Shown: positions 27,788 through 33,292 of the stretch, in pieces
Layout of the letters: each line of letters opens with the position of its first letter
How positions within the stretch are numbered: the first letter of the stretch is position 1
From: a virus
Length of the DNA: 33,640 nucleotides
Direction: 5' to 3' (one strand)
IMG/VR virus record: IMGVR_UViG_3300035665_000155
Location: 1-33,640 of that record
Translations under genes and position numbers: made by a program
The notes under the pieces: generated by a model
What the model saw: only the letters and a program-made list of their open reading frames with translations
Told to the model about the DNA's origin: nothing
The model's database searches: none

Positions 27788-27836
27788 AAGTCGATCCATT
27801 AACAGCCGGTATACCATATTCAAAAGGGGTTCGCTC

Positions 27837-27914
27837 TAAATGCTTACGCTGTAAGAGTTTAGGGCAAACTGCCGCGGCCGGATTCGTCGCAAAGTCTTAC
27901 CCACCAACAACTTA
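27837..27914 (+). repeat. paired-box module
   Basis: First box 27837-27861 (TAAATGCTTACGCTGTAAGA then GTTTA; stem CTAAA/TTTAG and CTTAC/GTAAG), second box 27890-27914, 53 bp apart. Follows the tRNA-like gene. Promoter at 27936. Confidence 0.85.
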
Positions 27915-27935
27915 GGATTGCTAAAGAAAAGCCTA

Positions 27936-27964
27936 TTGACAAGCCGATAATACTAGTGTAGAAT
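27936..27964 (+). promoter_or_regulatory. early promoter, CCGATAA spacer type
   Basis: TTGACA, 17-bp spacer with AGCCGATAATACTAGTG, TAGAAT. Confidence 0.85.
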
Positions 27965-27985
27965 GGTAGAACAAGGAGAAAAACT

Positions 27986-28246
27986 ATGATTGGCTTTGAG
28001 CGGTATTGTCTGAGTGATAAGGTGACCCGAACGGTTGATGGTGAGAATCTTACTTTTTCAGGTTACACCATGAGTGCTAAGCCGTTTAGTATCACTGTTA
28101 AACTGAGTGCTGCTAACGAGTGGCTTAATGGTGGTTATCTTCAACAGTGCTTTCCTCATCTTAATGCTGAACAGCGTGAGATTCTGTTGAGCGGTAACGA
28201 TGATGAATCTTGGAACAATATGTTTCCTCCGGAGAATGAAGAATGA
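27986..28246 (+). CDS. small phage protein (86 aa), first of a six-gene unit
   Basis: ATG 27986 after AAGGAGAAAAACT. MIGFERYCLSDKVTRTVDGE, GYTMSAKPFSITVKLSAANE and FPHLNAEQREILLSGNDDES. The C-terminal pattern (F-P-x-L-x-A/P-x-Q-R-E-x-L-L-S-G, then W-x2-M-F) is shared in weakened form by the 85-aa protein at 29472 and seems common in phage hypotheticals. No enzymatic motif. ATGA junction to the next gene. Confidence 0.75.
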   Translation: MIGFERYCLSDKVTRTVDGENLTFSGYTMSAKPFSITVKLSAANEWLNGGYLQQCFPHLNAEQREILLSGNDDESWNNMFPPENEE

Positions 28247-28467
28247 CCGTTAATGAACTGATTGAGCAGTTGAAGGGTTATCCCGGTGATATGAGGGTAT
28301 TGACTCTTGGGTATGAGGGTGGGTATAATGATACTCAACTCAAGACCGATGAGGTTGTATTCAACTTCTCCAAGAATGATGCTTGGTATTACGGGCCTCA
28401 TGAGACTGTGAGATATACCGATAGTGATACTGGTACAATGTGTTTGATTATTACGAGGGGAAAATAA
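28243..28467 (+). CDS. conserved small phage protein (74 aa)
   Basis: MTVNELIEQLKGYPGDMRVL is a recurrent N-terminus in phage hypotheticals (a helix, then L-x2-YPGDM-x-V strand), followed by TLGYEGGYNDTQLKTDEVVF and a C-terminal TMCLIITRGK. Likely a small alpha-beta fold. It overlaps the preceding gene by 4 bp and the next by 1 bp, indicating coupled translation. Function unknown. Confidence 0.75.
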   Translation: MTVNELIEQLKGYPGDMRVLTLGYEGGYNDTQLKTDEVVFNFSKNDAWYYGPHETVRYTDSDTGTMCLIITRGK

Positions 28468-28628
28468 TGAATATTGAAAAGTGTAGACAACAGGAAAGAA
28501 AACTTTACGGACTTTTTAGCGAACTGTTTCATAAGTATGAGAATGGTATCTCTGTAAAAAATGATGATGAGTCTGATGAGACTATCGAAAAATGCTACGA
28601 GATATATCGTAGTTATGGGGGTGAGTAA
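28467..28628 (+). CDS. small helical protein (53 aa)
   Basis: I start at ATG 28467 (overlapping TAA of the previous gene, TAATG). MNIEKCRQQERKLYGLFSEL is followed by FHKYENGISVKNDDESDETI and EKCYEIYRSYGGE. Two short helices linked by an acidic loop are likely. It overlaps the next gene by 1 bp. No family recognised. Confidence 0.6.
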   Translation: MNIEKCRQQERKLYGLFSELFHKYENGISVKNDDESDETIEKCYEIYRSYGGE

Positions 28629-28882
28629 TGGAATGGATTAGTTTTTTTGGTCCTCGTCGCCCCATCAACGGCCAAAAGGTTTATTACTTTGGCGAGTATA
28701 TTGGGGTGTGGCAGGGAAGGTATGAGATTCATAAGGATGATCCGGTAAGTGAACATATCTTGATTTGTGAAGAAAGTCCCGGTATAGTAGATCGTATGGA
28801 TGCTCCGTGGTGGATGCCATATGAGGGACAGCCAAAACCAAAACGACCAGAAAACGATTACCCAAAGGATTATCCATCATGA
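28628..28882 (+). CDS. DUF551-like protein (84 aa)
   Basis: MEWISFFGPRRPINGQKVYY followed by FGEYIGVWQGRYEI and a C-terminal DAPWWMPYEGQPKPKRPEND. The order W-I-S at the start, a P-x-x-G-Q-x-V-x-x-Y strand and a final W-M-P-x-P-type motif is the layout of DUF551 proteins, widespread in phages and prophages with unknown role. It overlaps the next gene by 4 bp. Confidence 0.65.
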   Translation: MEWISFFGPRRPINGQKVYYFGEYIGVWQGRYEIHKDDPVSEHILICEESPGIVDRMDAPWWMPYEGQPKPKRPENDYPKDYPS

Positions 28883-29052
28883 ATGAAGATCGTACAAAGG
28901 CTATGATTTATATTCTTAGTTTTTTCAAGAATAGAATGGCCGCTGTAAATAAGCATAACGTAGATAAGGCCAAAGAGTTGATTGGATTGCATGAGATTGG
29001 TACCAGCGAACTGGTCAACAAGTATGTGGAGTTAGTTTATGAAAACTCTTGA
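28879..29052 (+). CDS. small helical protein (57 aa), function unknown
   Basis: ATG 28879, ATGA junction with the DUF551-like gene. MNEDRTKAMIYILSFFKNRM then AAVNKHNVDKAKELIGLHEI and GTSELVNKYVELVYENS: three amphipathic helices with no hydrophobic core long enough for a membrane span. It overlaps the zinc-ribbon gene start by 14 bp. No known family. Confidence 0.6.
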   Translation: MNEDRTKAMIYILSFFKNRMAAVNKHNVDKAKELIGLHEIGTSELVNKYVELVYENS

Positions 29053-29161
29053 TAATGTTTGCTATTGTGGTAACTGTAATGAAATGTGCTATATGCTAGA
29101 TAAGCATGAGGTTTTTTGGAGTTTCTGTGGTGATTGCTATTGGTGGTATCTAAAGTATTGA
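29039..29161 (+). CDS. zinc-ribbon microprotein (40 aa)
   Basis: ATG 29039. MKTLDNVCYCGNCNEMCYML then DKHEVFWSFCGDCYWWYLKY. CGNC and CGDC knuckles 17 residues apart are the core of a zinc ribbon. The stop codon lies inside the first box of the next module, so coding and regulatory sequence overlap. Last gene of the six-gene unit. Function unknown. Confidence 0.6.
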   Translation: MKTLDNVCYCGNCNEMCYMLDKHEVFWSFCGDCYWWYLKY

Positions 29162-29228
29162 AGCGTAAGACTTTAGAGCAACCCGGGGCGGCCGGATTTG
29201 ACGTAAACTCTTATCTATCAACCACTTA
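29151..29228 (+). repeat. paired-box module overlapping a gene end
   Basis: First box 29151-29175 (TAAAGTATTGAAGCGTAAGA then CTTTA; flanking CTAAAG/CTTTAG dyad), second box 29204-29228, 53 bp apart, linker CGGGGCGGCCGGATTTGACG. Promoter at 29248. Confidence 0.9.
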
Positions 29229-29247
29229 GGATTTTTAAAGAAAACCC

Positions 29248-29276
29248 TTGACACTGACCGATAATAGAAGTATACT
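29248..29276 (+). promoter_or_regulatory. early promoter, CCGATAA spacer type
   Basis: TTGACA, 17-bp spacer with GACCGATAATAGAAG, TATACT. The stretch from 29283 to 29360 that follows holds no gene I can support. Confidence 0.85.
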
Positions 29277-29360
29277 TAGGGAAACAAGTGGGTGGGCCGT
29301 TGGCAGAATGATATCAAAGAAGCCACGGTTAAATGGCGGTCGAGTATGGCTCAACCCAAC

Positions 29361-29413
29361 GCTTGTCTTTCCTAATCCTACGGATTTGGCTGGGGTGGCT
29401 GTAGTCAGCGAAA
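29361..29413 (+). ncRNA. copy 3 of the three-copy structured element
   Basis: GCTTGTCTTTCCT, stem AATCC-TAC-GGATT, then TGGCTGGGGTGGCTGTAGTC-AGCGAAA. It ends 11 bp before the promoter at 29425, as copy 2 ends just before a promoter. Confidence 0.65.
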
Positions 29414-29424
29414 GTTTAAAGGTC

Positions 29425-29453
29425 TTGACAAGACTTGGTTAATAGTATATAAT
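29425..29453 (+). promoter_or_regulatory. early promoter after the structured element
   Basis: TTGACA, 17-bp spacer without CCGATAA, TATAAT. Confidence 0.8.
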
Positions 29454-29471
29454 CGTTTGAGGAGATCAATC

Positions 29472-29729
29472 ATGGATTGGGATAGAAATGATTATTTAAA
29501 GGGGGGAAAGCATTGTATTCCCGTTGATTGTAGAATATGCGGTAATCATCAAGATATTTGGGTTGAGGATAATGATATTGAAGTATGGATTAATGGTAAA
29601 GAGTCCGAAGAGGCTTTTACATATCTTAATCCAAGCCAGCACAGAATGTTGGATAGTATGATTTGTCAACAATGTTTTGACATTTTATTAGGGAATATTC
29701 CATATGAAATCACGACCAATGCACGGTGA
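29472..29729 (+). CDS. small phage protein with paired Cys knuckles (85 aa)
   Basis: ATG 29472 after GAGGAGATCAATC. MDWDRNDYLKGGKHCIPVDC-RICGNHQDIW, then a hydrophilic part, YLNPSQHRMLDSMICQQCFD and an Ile/Thr-rich end. Cys-x2-Cys pairs at about 20-23 and 71-74 could form a zinc ribbon. The LNPSQ-x-x-ML segment echoes LNAEQREILL of the 86-aa protein at 27986, so the two may be distant paralogues. It overlaps the next gene by 26 bp. Confidence 0.7.
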   Translation: MDWDRNDYLKGGKHCIPVDCRICGNHQDIWVEDNDIEVWINGKESEEAFTYLNPSQHRMLDSMICQQCFDILLGNIPYEITTNAR

Positions 29730-30186
29730 AGTTCGTTTTCATCTTTCCAGTGGCGAACATTTTATGCACTGGCAGATTAAAGTTAAGCAAGGTAGTAAGA
29801 CTGTTGATGTATATTATTACGATCCCAAAGAATACCAGTTGGAAATGAGGGGTTGTAAACTTCGCAATCGACCAAATAAAGCCAAACAAGTATTTGAGGC
29901 TGGTGTGCATGATGTGAGCGGATGGGTAAAGTGTGAGGAAGTTATGCTTCGCAAGGATTTTTATCCTACGTTGCCTATTGACAATCTTGAGCGTGTGTTT
30001 TATAATCCACTTCGTGATCCATACTGGCGTCGTGAGAGCGATAGCAATGAGTTCATATGGGATGAAAGCGAATACGCTACACTCATTACTAGTGGTAAAC
30101 AAGTTTATATTTTAGAAGAACGACACTGCTCGTTCGACGATCTTAGAGAAATAGATTCCAAGTATTTAGGAGATTTTAAGGTATGA
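29704..30186 (+). CDS. conserved phage protein (160 aa), function unknown
   Basis: MKSRPMHGEVRFHLSSGEHF then MHWQIKVKQGSKTVDVYYYD and EMRGCKLRNRPNKAKQVFEA-GVHDVSGWVKC. The front half (MHGEVRFHL-x-x-GEHF-x-HWQIK, then YYDP and C-x-LRN) looks like a widely distributed phage family without known function. The back half (YPTLPIDNLERVFYNPLRDP) is more variable. Alternative Met at position 6. Overlaps the next gene by 4 bp. Confidence 0.7.
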   Translation: MKSRPMHGEVRFHLSSGEHFMHWQIKVKQGSKTVDVYYYDPKEYQLEMRGCKLRNRPNKAKQVFEAGVHDVSGWVKCEEVMLRKDFYPTLPIDNLERVFYNPLRDPYWRRESDSNEFIWDESEYATLITSGKQVYILEERHCSFDDLREIDSKYLGDFKV

Positions 30187-30566
30187 TTAATCTGCAACTG
30201 ACTGTTCGTGAGGCTATGTATTTGGCTAGCAACTGGGCATACAACAACGATGCTGAACTGTATCACAAGATCGTGAACTCTGTGGAGATTGCGTTGGGCG
30301 TGAGCCAGAATCGCACCGTTACCATCACTGGTGGCATGACTCTGGATAATCGTATCTACTGCATCAAGGCTATCCGAACTCACACCGGATGGGGCTTGAA
30401 GGAAGCCAAGGATTGGAGTGATGCTCTGGTTGGTGGCTGGAAGTACGACACGTTCGTTCCTGCAACTCCAGGCACGAAGAACAGCGTAACTCTCAAGACT
30501 CCCGAAGCGGCTGAAAATCTGCTGCGTGACCTTGTGGACAAGGGTTGTGAGGGTTTTCTCTCCTGA
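30183..30566 (+). CDS. protein with a bL12-like C-terminal domain (127 aa)
   Basis: The C-terminal half (about 57-125) follows the ribosomal protein bL12 C-terminal domain: RIYCIKAIRTHTGWGLKEAK-DW, a gap, then TPEAAENLLRDLVDKGCEGF. In bL12 the GLKEAKD helix is the surface that binds elongation factors. The N-terminal part (MINLQLTVREAMYLASNWAY) differs from bL12 and has no hinge. The domain also occurs in some non-ribosomal proteins, so translation control is a hypothesis. Last gene of its unit, 3 bp before a box module. Confidence 0.65.
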   Translation: MINLQLTVREAMYLASNWAYNNDAELYHKIVNSVEIALGVSQNRTVTITGGMTLDNRIYCIKAIRTHTGWGLKEAKDWSDALVGGWKYDTFVPATPGTKNSVTLKTPEAAENLLRDLVDKGCEGFLS

Positions 30567-30569
30567 GCC

Positions 30570-30647
30570 TAAAGCCTTGCCGCATAAGACTTTGCGGCGA
30601 GGACGGCCGCGGCGATTCGACGTAAACTCTTATCCCATAACGACTTA
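30570..30647 (+). repeat. paired-box module
   Basis: First box 30570-30594 (TAAAGCCTTGCCGCATAAGA then CTTTG), RNA stem CCTTGCCGCA/TGCGGCGAGG; second box 30623-30647, 53 bp apart. Begins 3 bp after a stop. Promoter at 30681. Confidence 0.9.
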
Positions 30648-30680
30648 GGAACAATCGTGAAAAATACTAATGAGAAGGGG

Positions 30681-30708
30681 TTGACAGTGCCGATAACTAT
30701 GCTATACT
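30681..30708 (+). promoter_or_regulatory. early promoter, CCGATAA spacer type
   Basis: TTGACA, 16-bp spacer with GTGCCGATAACTATGC, TATACT. About 120 bp of leader with hairpin TGGTTG/CAACCA (30732-30747) follow before the gene. Confidence 0.85.
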
Positions 30709-30766
30709 GATAGCATCACAAGACAAGACGCTGGTTGATCGCAACCAAAAAAGTTCGACCTAGCCC

Positions 30767-30795
30767 TTGACAAGTGATGATACGGTTGGTATGAT
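30767..30795 (+). promoter_or_regulatory. second early promoter without spacer motif
   Basis: TTGACA, 17-bp spacer, TATGAT. Confidence 0.7.
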
Positions 30796-30836
30796 TACTT
30801 TACTTGGTTCGATTACACTTTTTGGAGATGATTACA

Positions 30837-31088
30837 ATGAAGAAGTTTGCTTTTACTGTTGATGTTGTTGCCGATGAACTGGATCGTGATTCGGTCGTGG
30901 CGAGCCTGACTGATGCACTGAATGAGAATCTTCCCGGCGACGTTCATGCGAACGTAAAGGCCGGTGAGATCAAGAGTTTTTCTGAGCAGGGTTATAAGGT
31001 GTGGCGTGCCCGTGTTACGGGTGTGACTGCCGAGGCTGCGGGCGACTCCGCGAATCCTAAGAAGGTCAAGGAAACGGTCGAGGCTTGA
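30837..31088 (+). CDS. small protein of unknown function (83 aa)
   Basis: I start at ATG 30837 after TTTTGGAGATGATTACA. MKKFAFTVDVVADELDRDSV, NENLPGDVHANVKAGEIKSF and KVWRARVTGVTAEAAGDSAN: a beta-alpha-beta-beta layout with a Lys/Glu tail. Higher GC than its neighbours and two promoters, so it may be well expressed. No family recognised with certainty. Confidence 0.7.
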   Translation: MKKFAFTVDVVADELDRDSVVASLTDALNENLPGDVHANVKAGEIKSFSEQGYKVWRARVTGVTAEAAGDSANPKKVKETVEA

Positions 31089-31116
31089 TCGACTGATTCT
31101 ATCATCAAACCGCTTC

Positions 31117-31142
31117 AGCCTCCACGGGAAACCGTGGGGGCT
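31117..31142 (+). terminator. strong hairpin after the 83-aa gene, no U tract
   Basis: AGCCTCCACGG/CCGTGGGGGCT, 11 bp with one T-G pair and a GAAA tetraloop. It is followed by TTGCGGC, not by T residues, so it may protect the mRNA end or act in RNA processing rather than terminate alone. Confidence 0.5.
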
Positions 31143-31169
31143 TGCGGCATTGAGTGGATACAGTATAAT
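31142..31169 (+). promoter_or_regulatory. candidate promoter of the tRNA pair
   Basis: TTGCGG, 16-bp spacer, TATAAT, 8 bp before tRNA-Arg. Confidence 0.6.
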
Positions 31170-31177
31170 AGGCATAT

Positions 31178-31249
31178 GGCCCCATAGTTAAATGGATATA
31201 ACAAGTGCCTTCTAAGCACTGGTTAGAGGTTCGATTCCTCTTGGGGCTA
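31178..31249 (+). tRNA. tRNA-Arg (anticodon UCU)
   Basis: Acceptor GGCCCCA with TGGGGCT (one G-U), anticodon stem AGTGC/GCACT with loop CTTCTAA giving UCU for AGA codons, T arm AGAGG-TTCGATT-CCTCT. CCA is not encoded. Confidence 0.95.
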
Positions 31250-31252
31250 TTT

Positions 31253-31326
31253 GGGAATGTAGATCAATCGGTTAGATCGCTAGCCTGTCACGCTAGAGGT
31301 TGCGGGTTCGAGTCCCGTCATTCTCG
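31253..31326 (+). tRNA. tRNA-Asp (anticodon GUC)
   Basis: Acceptor GGGAATG/CATTCTC, anticodon stem CTAGC/GCTAG with loop CTGTCAC giving GUC, T arm GCGGG-TTCGAGT-CCCGT. Three bp after tRNA-Arg; the first box of the next module starts 2 bp after its end. Confidence 0.95.
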
Positions 31327-31327
31327 C

Positions 31328-31405
31328 TAAGTCCTTATTCTGTAAGACTTTACGACGAAAGTGCGGGCGGCGGATTGACGTAAACTCTTATCCCACAAGC
31401 ACTTA
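31328..31405 (+). repeat. paired-box module
   Basis: First box 31328-31352 (TAAGTCCTTATTCTGTAAGA then CTTTA), second box 31381-31405, 53 bp apart, linker GTGCGGGCGGCGGATTGACG. It follows tRNA-Asp directly. Promoter at 31447. Confidence 0.9.
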
Positions 31406-31446
31406 CGAGTTGTTTCGTTTTCTGCAACAACTGATAAAGTTTTCCC

Positions 31447-31475
31447 TTGACAATGCCGATACTCTAGTATAGAAT
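31447..31475 (+). promoter_or_regulatory. early promoter, CCGATAA-like spacer type
   Basis: TTGACA, 17-bp spacer with TGCCGATACTCTAGT, TAGAAT. Confidence 0.85.
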
Positions 31476-31493
31476 CGTTAGCATAGGAGAAAC

Positions 31494-32201
31494 ATGATGA
31501 AAGTTGCAAACGGTAACGATAAGTTGGGTAAGGGTTGTTTGGTCGTGAGTCGGCCCGTTGGTGATACTTGTCCCCCTACTTGTGTTTATTTGGGCGACGG
31601 TTGCTATGCTGAGCAAACCGAGAAAATGTATCCTAATGTTCGCCCCGCTGGTATGATGAATCTTATCACCGAGAAGAATCGTATTAGAGCGATGATTCTG
31701 GAAGCGATTCGTAAAGAGAAGTCTATTCGTTGGCATGAGCGTGGTGATTGGTTCAAGGATGGTCAACTCGACCTTGACTATGTTGCTAATGTAACGTGGG
31801 CTTGTGAGAGTATTATGGCCGATGGTACTAGTCTGCCCGATATGTGGTTTTATACTCATATCTATGATAGTCGGCTTGTGGCTATGGAAAAGTATATGAA
31901 TGTATATGCCAGTGTTCATAATGATAATGATATGAATGAGGCAAAGGCTCAAGGCTTCAAACTGTTCGCATGGTGCGATAGTGACGAAAAGATTGCCAAG
32001 AAACGTCCCAAGCGTAAGGCGGCAGCGGAAGTGTGGCGTAAGAGTCTGCCTAAACTGGTTGTGCTGAATGATACAAAGTTTATCACTTGCCCCGAAATCC
32101 GTCGTGGTCGTGGCGTTGTCACTTGCACACCGACGAAGGGCAGTGTAGACTGTAACTTGTGCGTCAAGGGTTTGGCTAACGTGTTGTTTCCATCACACTG
32201 A
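31494..32201 (+). CDS. Gp88-like protein (235 aa)
   Basis: MMKVANGNDKLGKGCLVVSR-PVGDTCPPTC, then YLGDGCYAEQTEKMYPNVRP, RWHERGDWFKDGQLD, WFYTHIYDSRLV, VYASVHNDND, FAWCDSDEK and CPEIRRGRGVVTC...CNLCVKGLANVLFP. The cysteine positions (C15, C26, C30, C37 and the C-terminal CPE/CNLC group) and these blocks match the mycobacteriophage gene product 88 family, whose function is not known. Conserved Cys suggests a metal or iron-sulfur site. First gene of a four-gene unit with its own box module. Confidence 0.75.
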   Translation: MMKVANGNDKLGKGCLVVSRPVGDTCPPTCVYLGDGCYAEQTEKMYPNVRPAGMMNLITEKNRIRAMILEAIRKEKSIRWHERGDWFKDGQLDLDYVANVTWACESIMADGTSLPDMWFYTHIYDSRLVAMEKYMNVYASVHNDNDMNEAKAQGFKLFAWCDSDEKIAKKRPKRKAAAEVWRKSLPKLVVLNDTKFITCPEIRRGRGVVTCTPTKGSVDCNLCVKGLANVLFPSH

Positions 32202-32208
32202 GGATAAA

Positions 32209-32472
32209 ATGATTGCTCATACTTATACTTATGTTCTTCTTGAAGATGTTTGCGAACACAATAAACTACCCTACGATACTGTTATGATGGCTATTAGGGA
32301 GAGTGATATTAGTTTTGGAACAAACTATGACACTTTCGTTAGTAGCACTCAACTAGATAGGATTTTAGCAGATTCTATGGTCGCGTGGCCCGTGGGTTTT
32401 CGTCTCCAGCCTTTAGATTTTGATAAGCATGATGAAGATAATGGTTACGTTCTTATTTCTTTAGGGAGTTGA
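32209..32472 (+). CDS. small protein of unknown function (87 aa)
   Basis: ATG 32209 after TGAGGATAAA. MIAHTYTYVLLEDVCEHNKL then PYDTVMMAIRESDISFGTNY and LDRILADSMVAWPVGFRLQP. The first part resembles a short helix-turn-helix-like layout, but I cannot claim DNA binding. The end is acidic (DFDKHDEDNGYVLISLGS). Seven bp behind the Gp88-like gene; the next ATG follows 2 bp after its stop. Confidence 0.6.
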   Translation: MIAHTYTYVLLEDVCEHNKLPYDTVMMAIRESDISFGTNYDTFVSSTQLDRILADSMVAWPVGFRLQPLDFDKHDEDNGYVLISLGS

Positions 32473-32474
32473 GT

Positions 32475-32945
32475 ATGGGTAAGATTAGTGCAAAGTATCT
32501 CAAGGCCGATGGTAGTCGTACTAGTTTCTTTGTTGTAAATCGTCGCAAAGGTTTCAAAACATTCCTGTCAAAGGAACACGCTGAACTGGCACGGTGCTAT
32601 CAAATGATTCTGTATGCTGCCGGATATGCCCCTAAAGTTCATAGTGAAGTTGGTCGTATTACAATCGGAATCCATCCTAAGACTAACAAGCCTATGCTTA
32701 GTCAATGGGGATATGTGGTACAGAAAGTAAGAACTCTGGGTTGTAGTAGCAGTGCTGGTGGTTGTGATTGTGAGCGGTGCGAATGTGCCAGATATGACTA
32801 TGAGGAGCAGATTGAATATCTGTGTGAACATGCCGAGGGCGATACTGGTATTCGTATTGGTGATCGTCATATTGGCAACTTTGGTTTTATAGATGATCGT
32901 ATGGTAGTGTTAGATACTGGTATTGAAACTTTTCAGGAGTATTGA
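32475..32945 (+). CDS. protein with kinase-like catalytic-loop motif (156 aa)
   Basis: I use ATG 32475 (GGGAGTTGAGT upstream). Three parts: a basic N-terminus (MGKISAKYLKADGSRTSFFV), a Cys-rich middle (C90, then CDCERCEC at 97-104) and a C-terminus with GIRIGDRHIGNFGFIDDR and MVVLDTG. H132-x-G-N135 followed by a D147-x-G149 motif is the order of catalytic loop and metal-binding motif in phosphotransferase and protein-kinase-like folds. No glycine-rich N-lobe or VAIK lysine is visible, so it is a fragment or a pseudo-enzyme. The Cys cluster could bind zinc. Confidence 0.6.
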   Translation: MGKISAKYLKADGSRTSFFVVNRRKGFKTFLSKEHAELARCYQMILYAAGYAPKVHSEVGRITIGIHPKTNKPMLSQWGYVVQKVRTLGCSSSAGGCDCERCECARYDYEEQIEYLCEHAEGDTGIRIGDRHIGNFGFIDDRMVVLDTGIETFQEY

Positions 32946-32947
32946 AA

Positions 32948-33187
32948 ATGGGTAAGTATTATGTAAAGAGCGGCACACTAGAAGTTATTCTGTCTCAACC
33001 TAATGCTCTAGAAGCGGCTATTTGTGGTTTGTTGCTAACAAATAAGTTCGATACTATCGACGAGCACTTTTATGTAGATGAACAAGGGTATAGGGATTAT
33101 ATTAGTGCTACTCCTAAAACTAATGTAATCGCTACAAAAAGTATAGTTAGGGCCGCAGGGTGGGAACTTTCACGGGATGATGATTGA
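32948..33187 (+). CDS. conserved small phage protein (79 aa)
   Basis: ATG 32948 is used, not the upstream TTG. MGKYYVKSGTLEVILSQPNA then LEAAICGLLLTNKFDTIDEH and FYVDEQGYRDYI. KYYVKSG-x-LEVIL followed by an A-A-x-x-A/L helix and an acidic FYVDE-x-GYR segment occurs in many phages as a hypothetical protein. Alpha-beta fold likely; role unknown. Last gene of the unit, 7 bp before a box module. Confidence 0.7.
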   Translation: MGKYYVKSGTLEVILSQPNALEAAICGLLLTNKFDTIDEHFYVDEQGYRDYISATPKTNVIATKSIVRAAGWELSRDDD

Positions 33188-33194
33188 ATAGCCA

Positions 33195-33272
33195 TAAGTC
33201 CTTGGTGCATAAGACTTTGCATCAAGGCGGGCCGCGGCGATTTGCCATAAAGTGTTGAGGGATAAGGGTTTA
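33195..33272 (+). repeat. paired-box module
   Basis: First box 33195-33219 (TAAGTCCTTGGTGCATAAGA then CTTTG; RNA stem CCTTGGTGCA/TGCATCAAGG with one G-U), second box 33248-33272, 53 bp apart, linker CGGGCCGCGGCGATTTGCCA. Confidence 0.9.
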
Positions 33273-33292
33273 GGATTTTCTAAAGTTCATGG

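Noticed and set aside
29283-29358. tRNA-like sequence GTGGGTGGGCC...CAACCC
   Set aside because: A partial acceptor match and a GCCA/TGGC stem exist, but there is no TTC T-loop and no fitting D arm.
30732-30752. Hairpin TGGTTG/CAACCA followed by A residues as a terminator
   Set aside because: The A tract follows the stem on the plus strand and the T tract precedes it on the minus strand, so it fits neither direction.
31464-31952. 162-codon minus-strand ORF opposite the Gp88-like gene
   Set aside because: Shadow of a gene with strong family blocks on the plus strand; no promoter or ribosome binding site of its own.
19939-33272. Regularly spaced repeats as a CRISPR array
   Set aside because: Boxes occur only in pairs and genes lie between them; no array of repeats with unique spacers and no cas genes.
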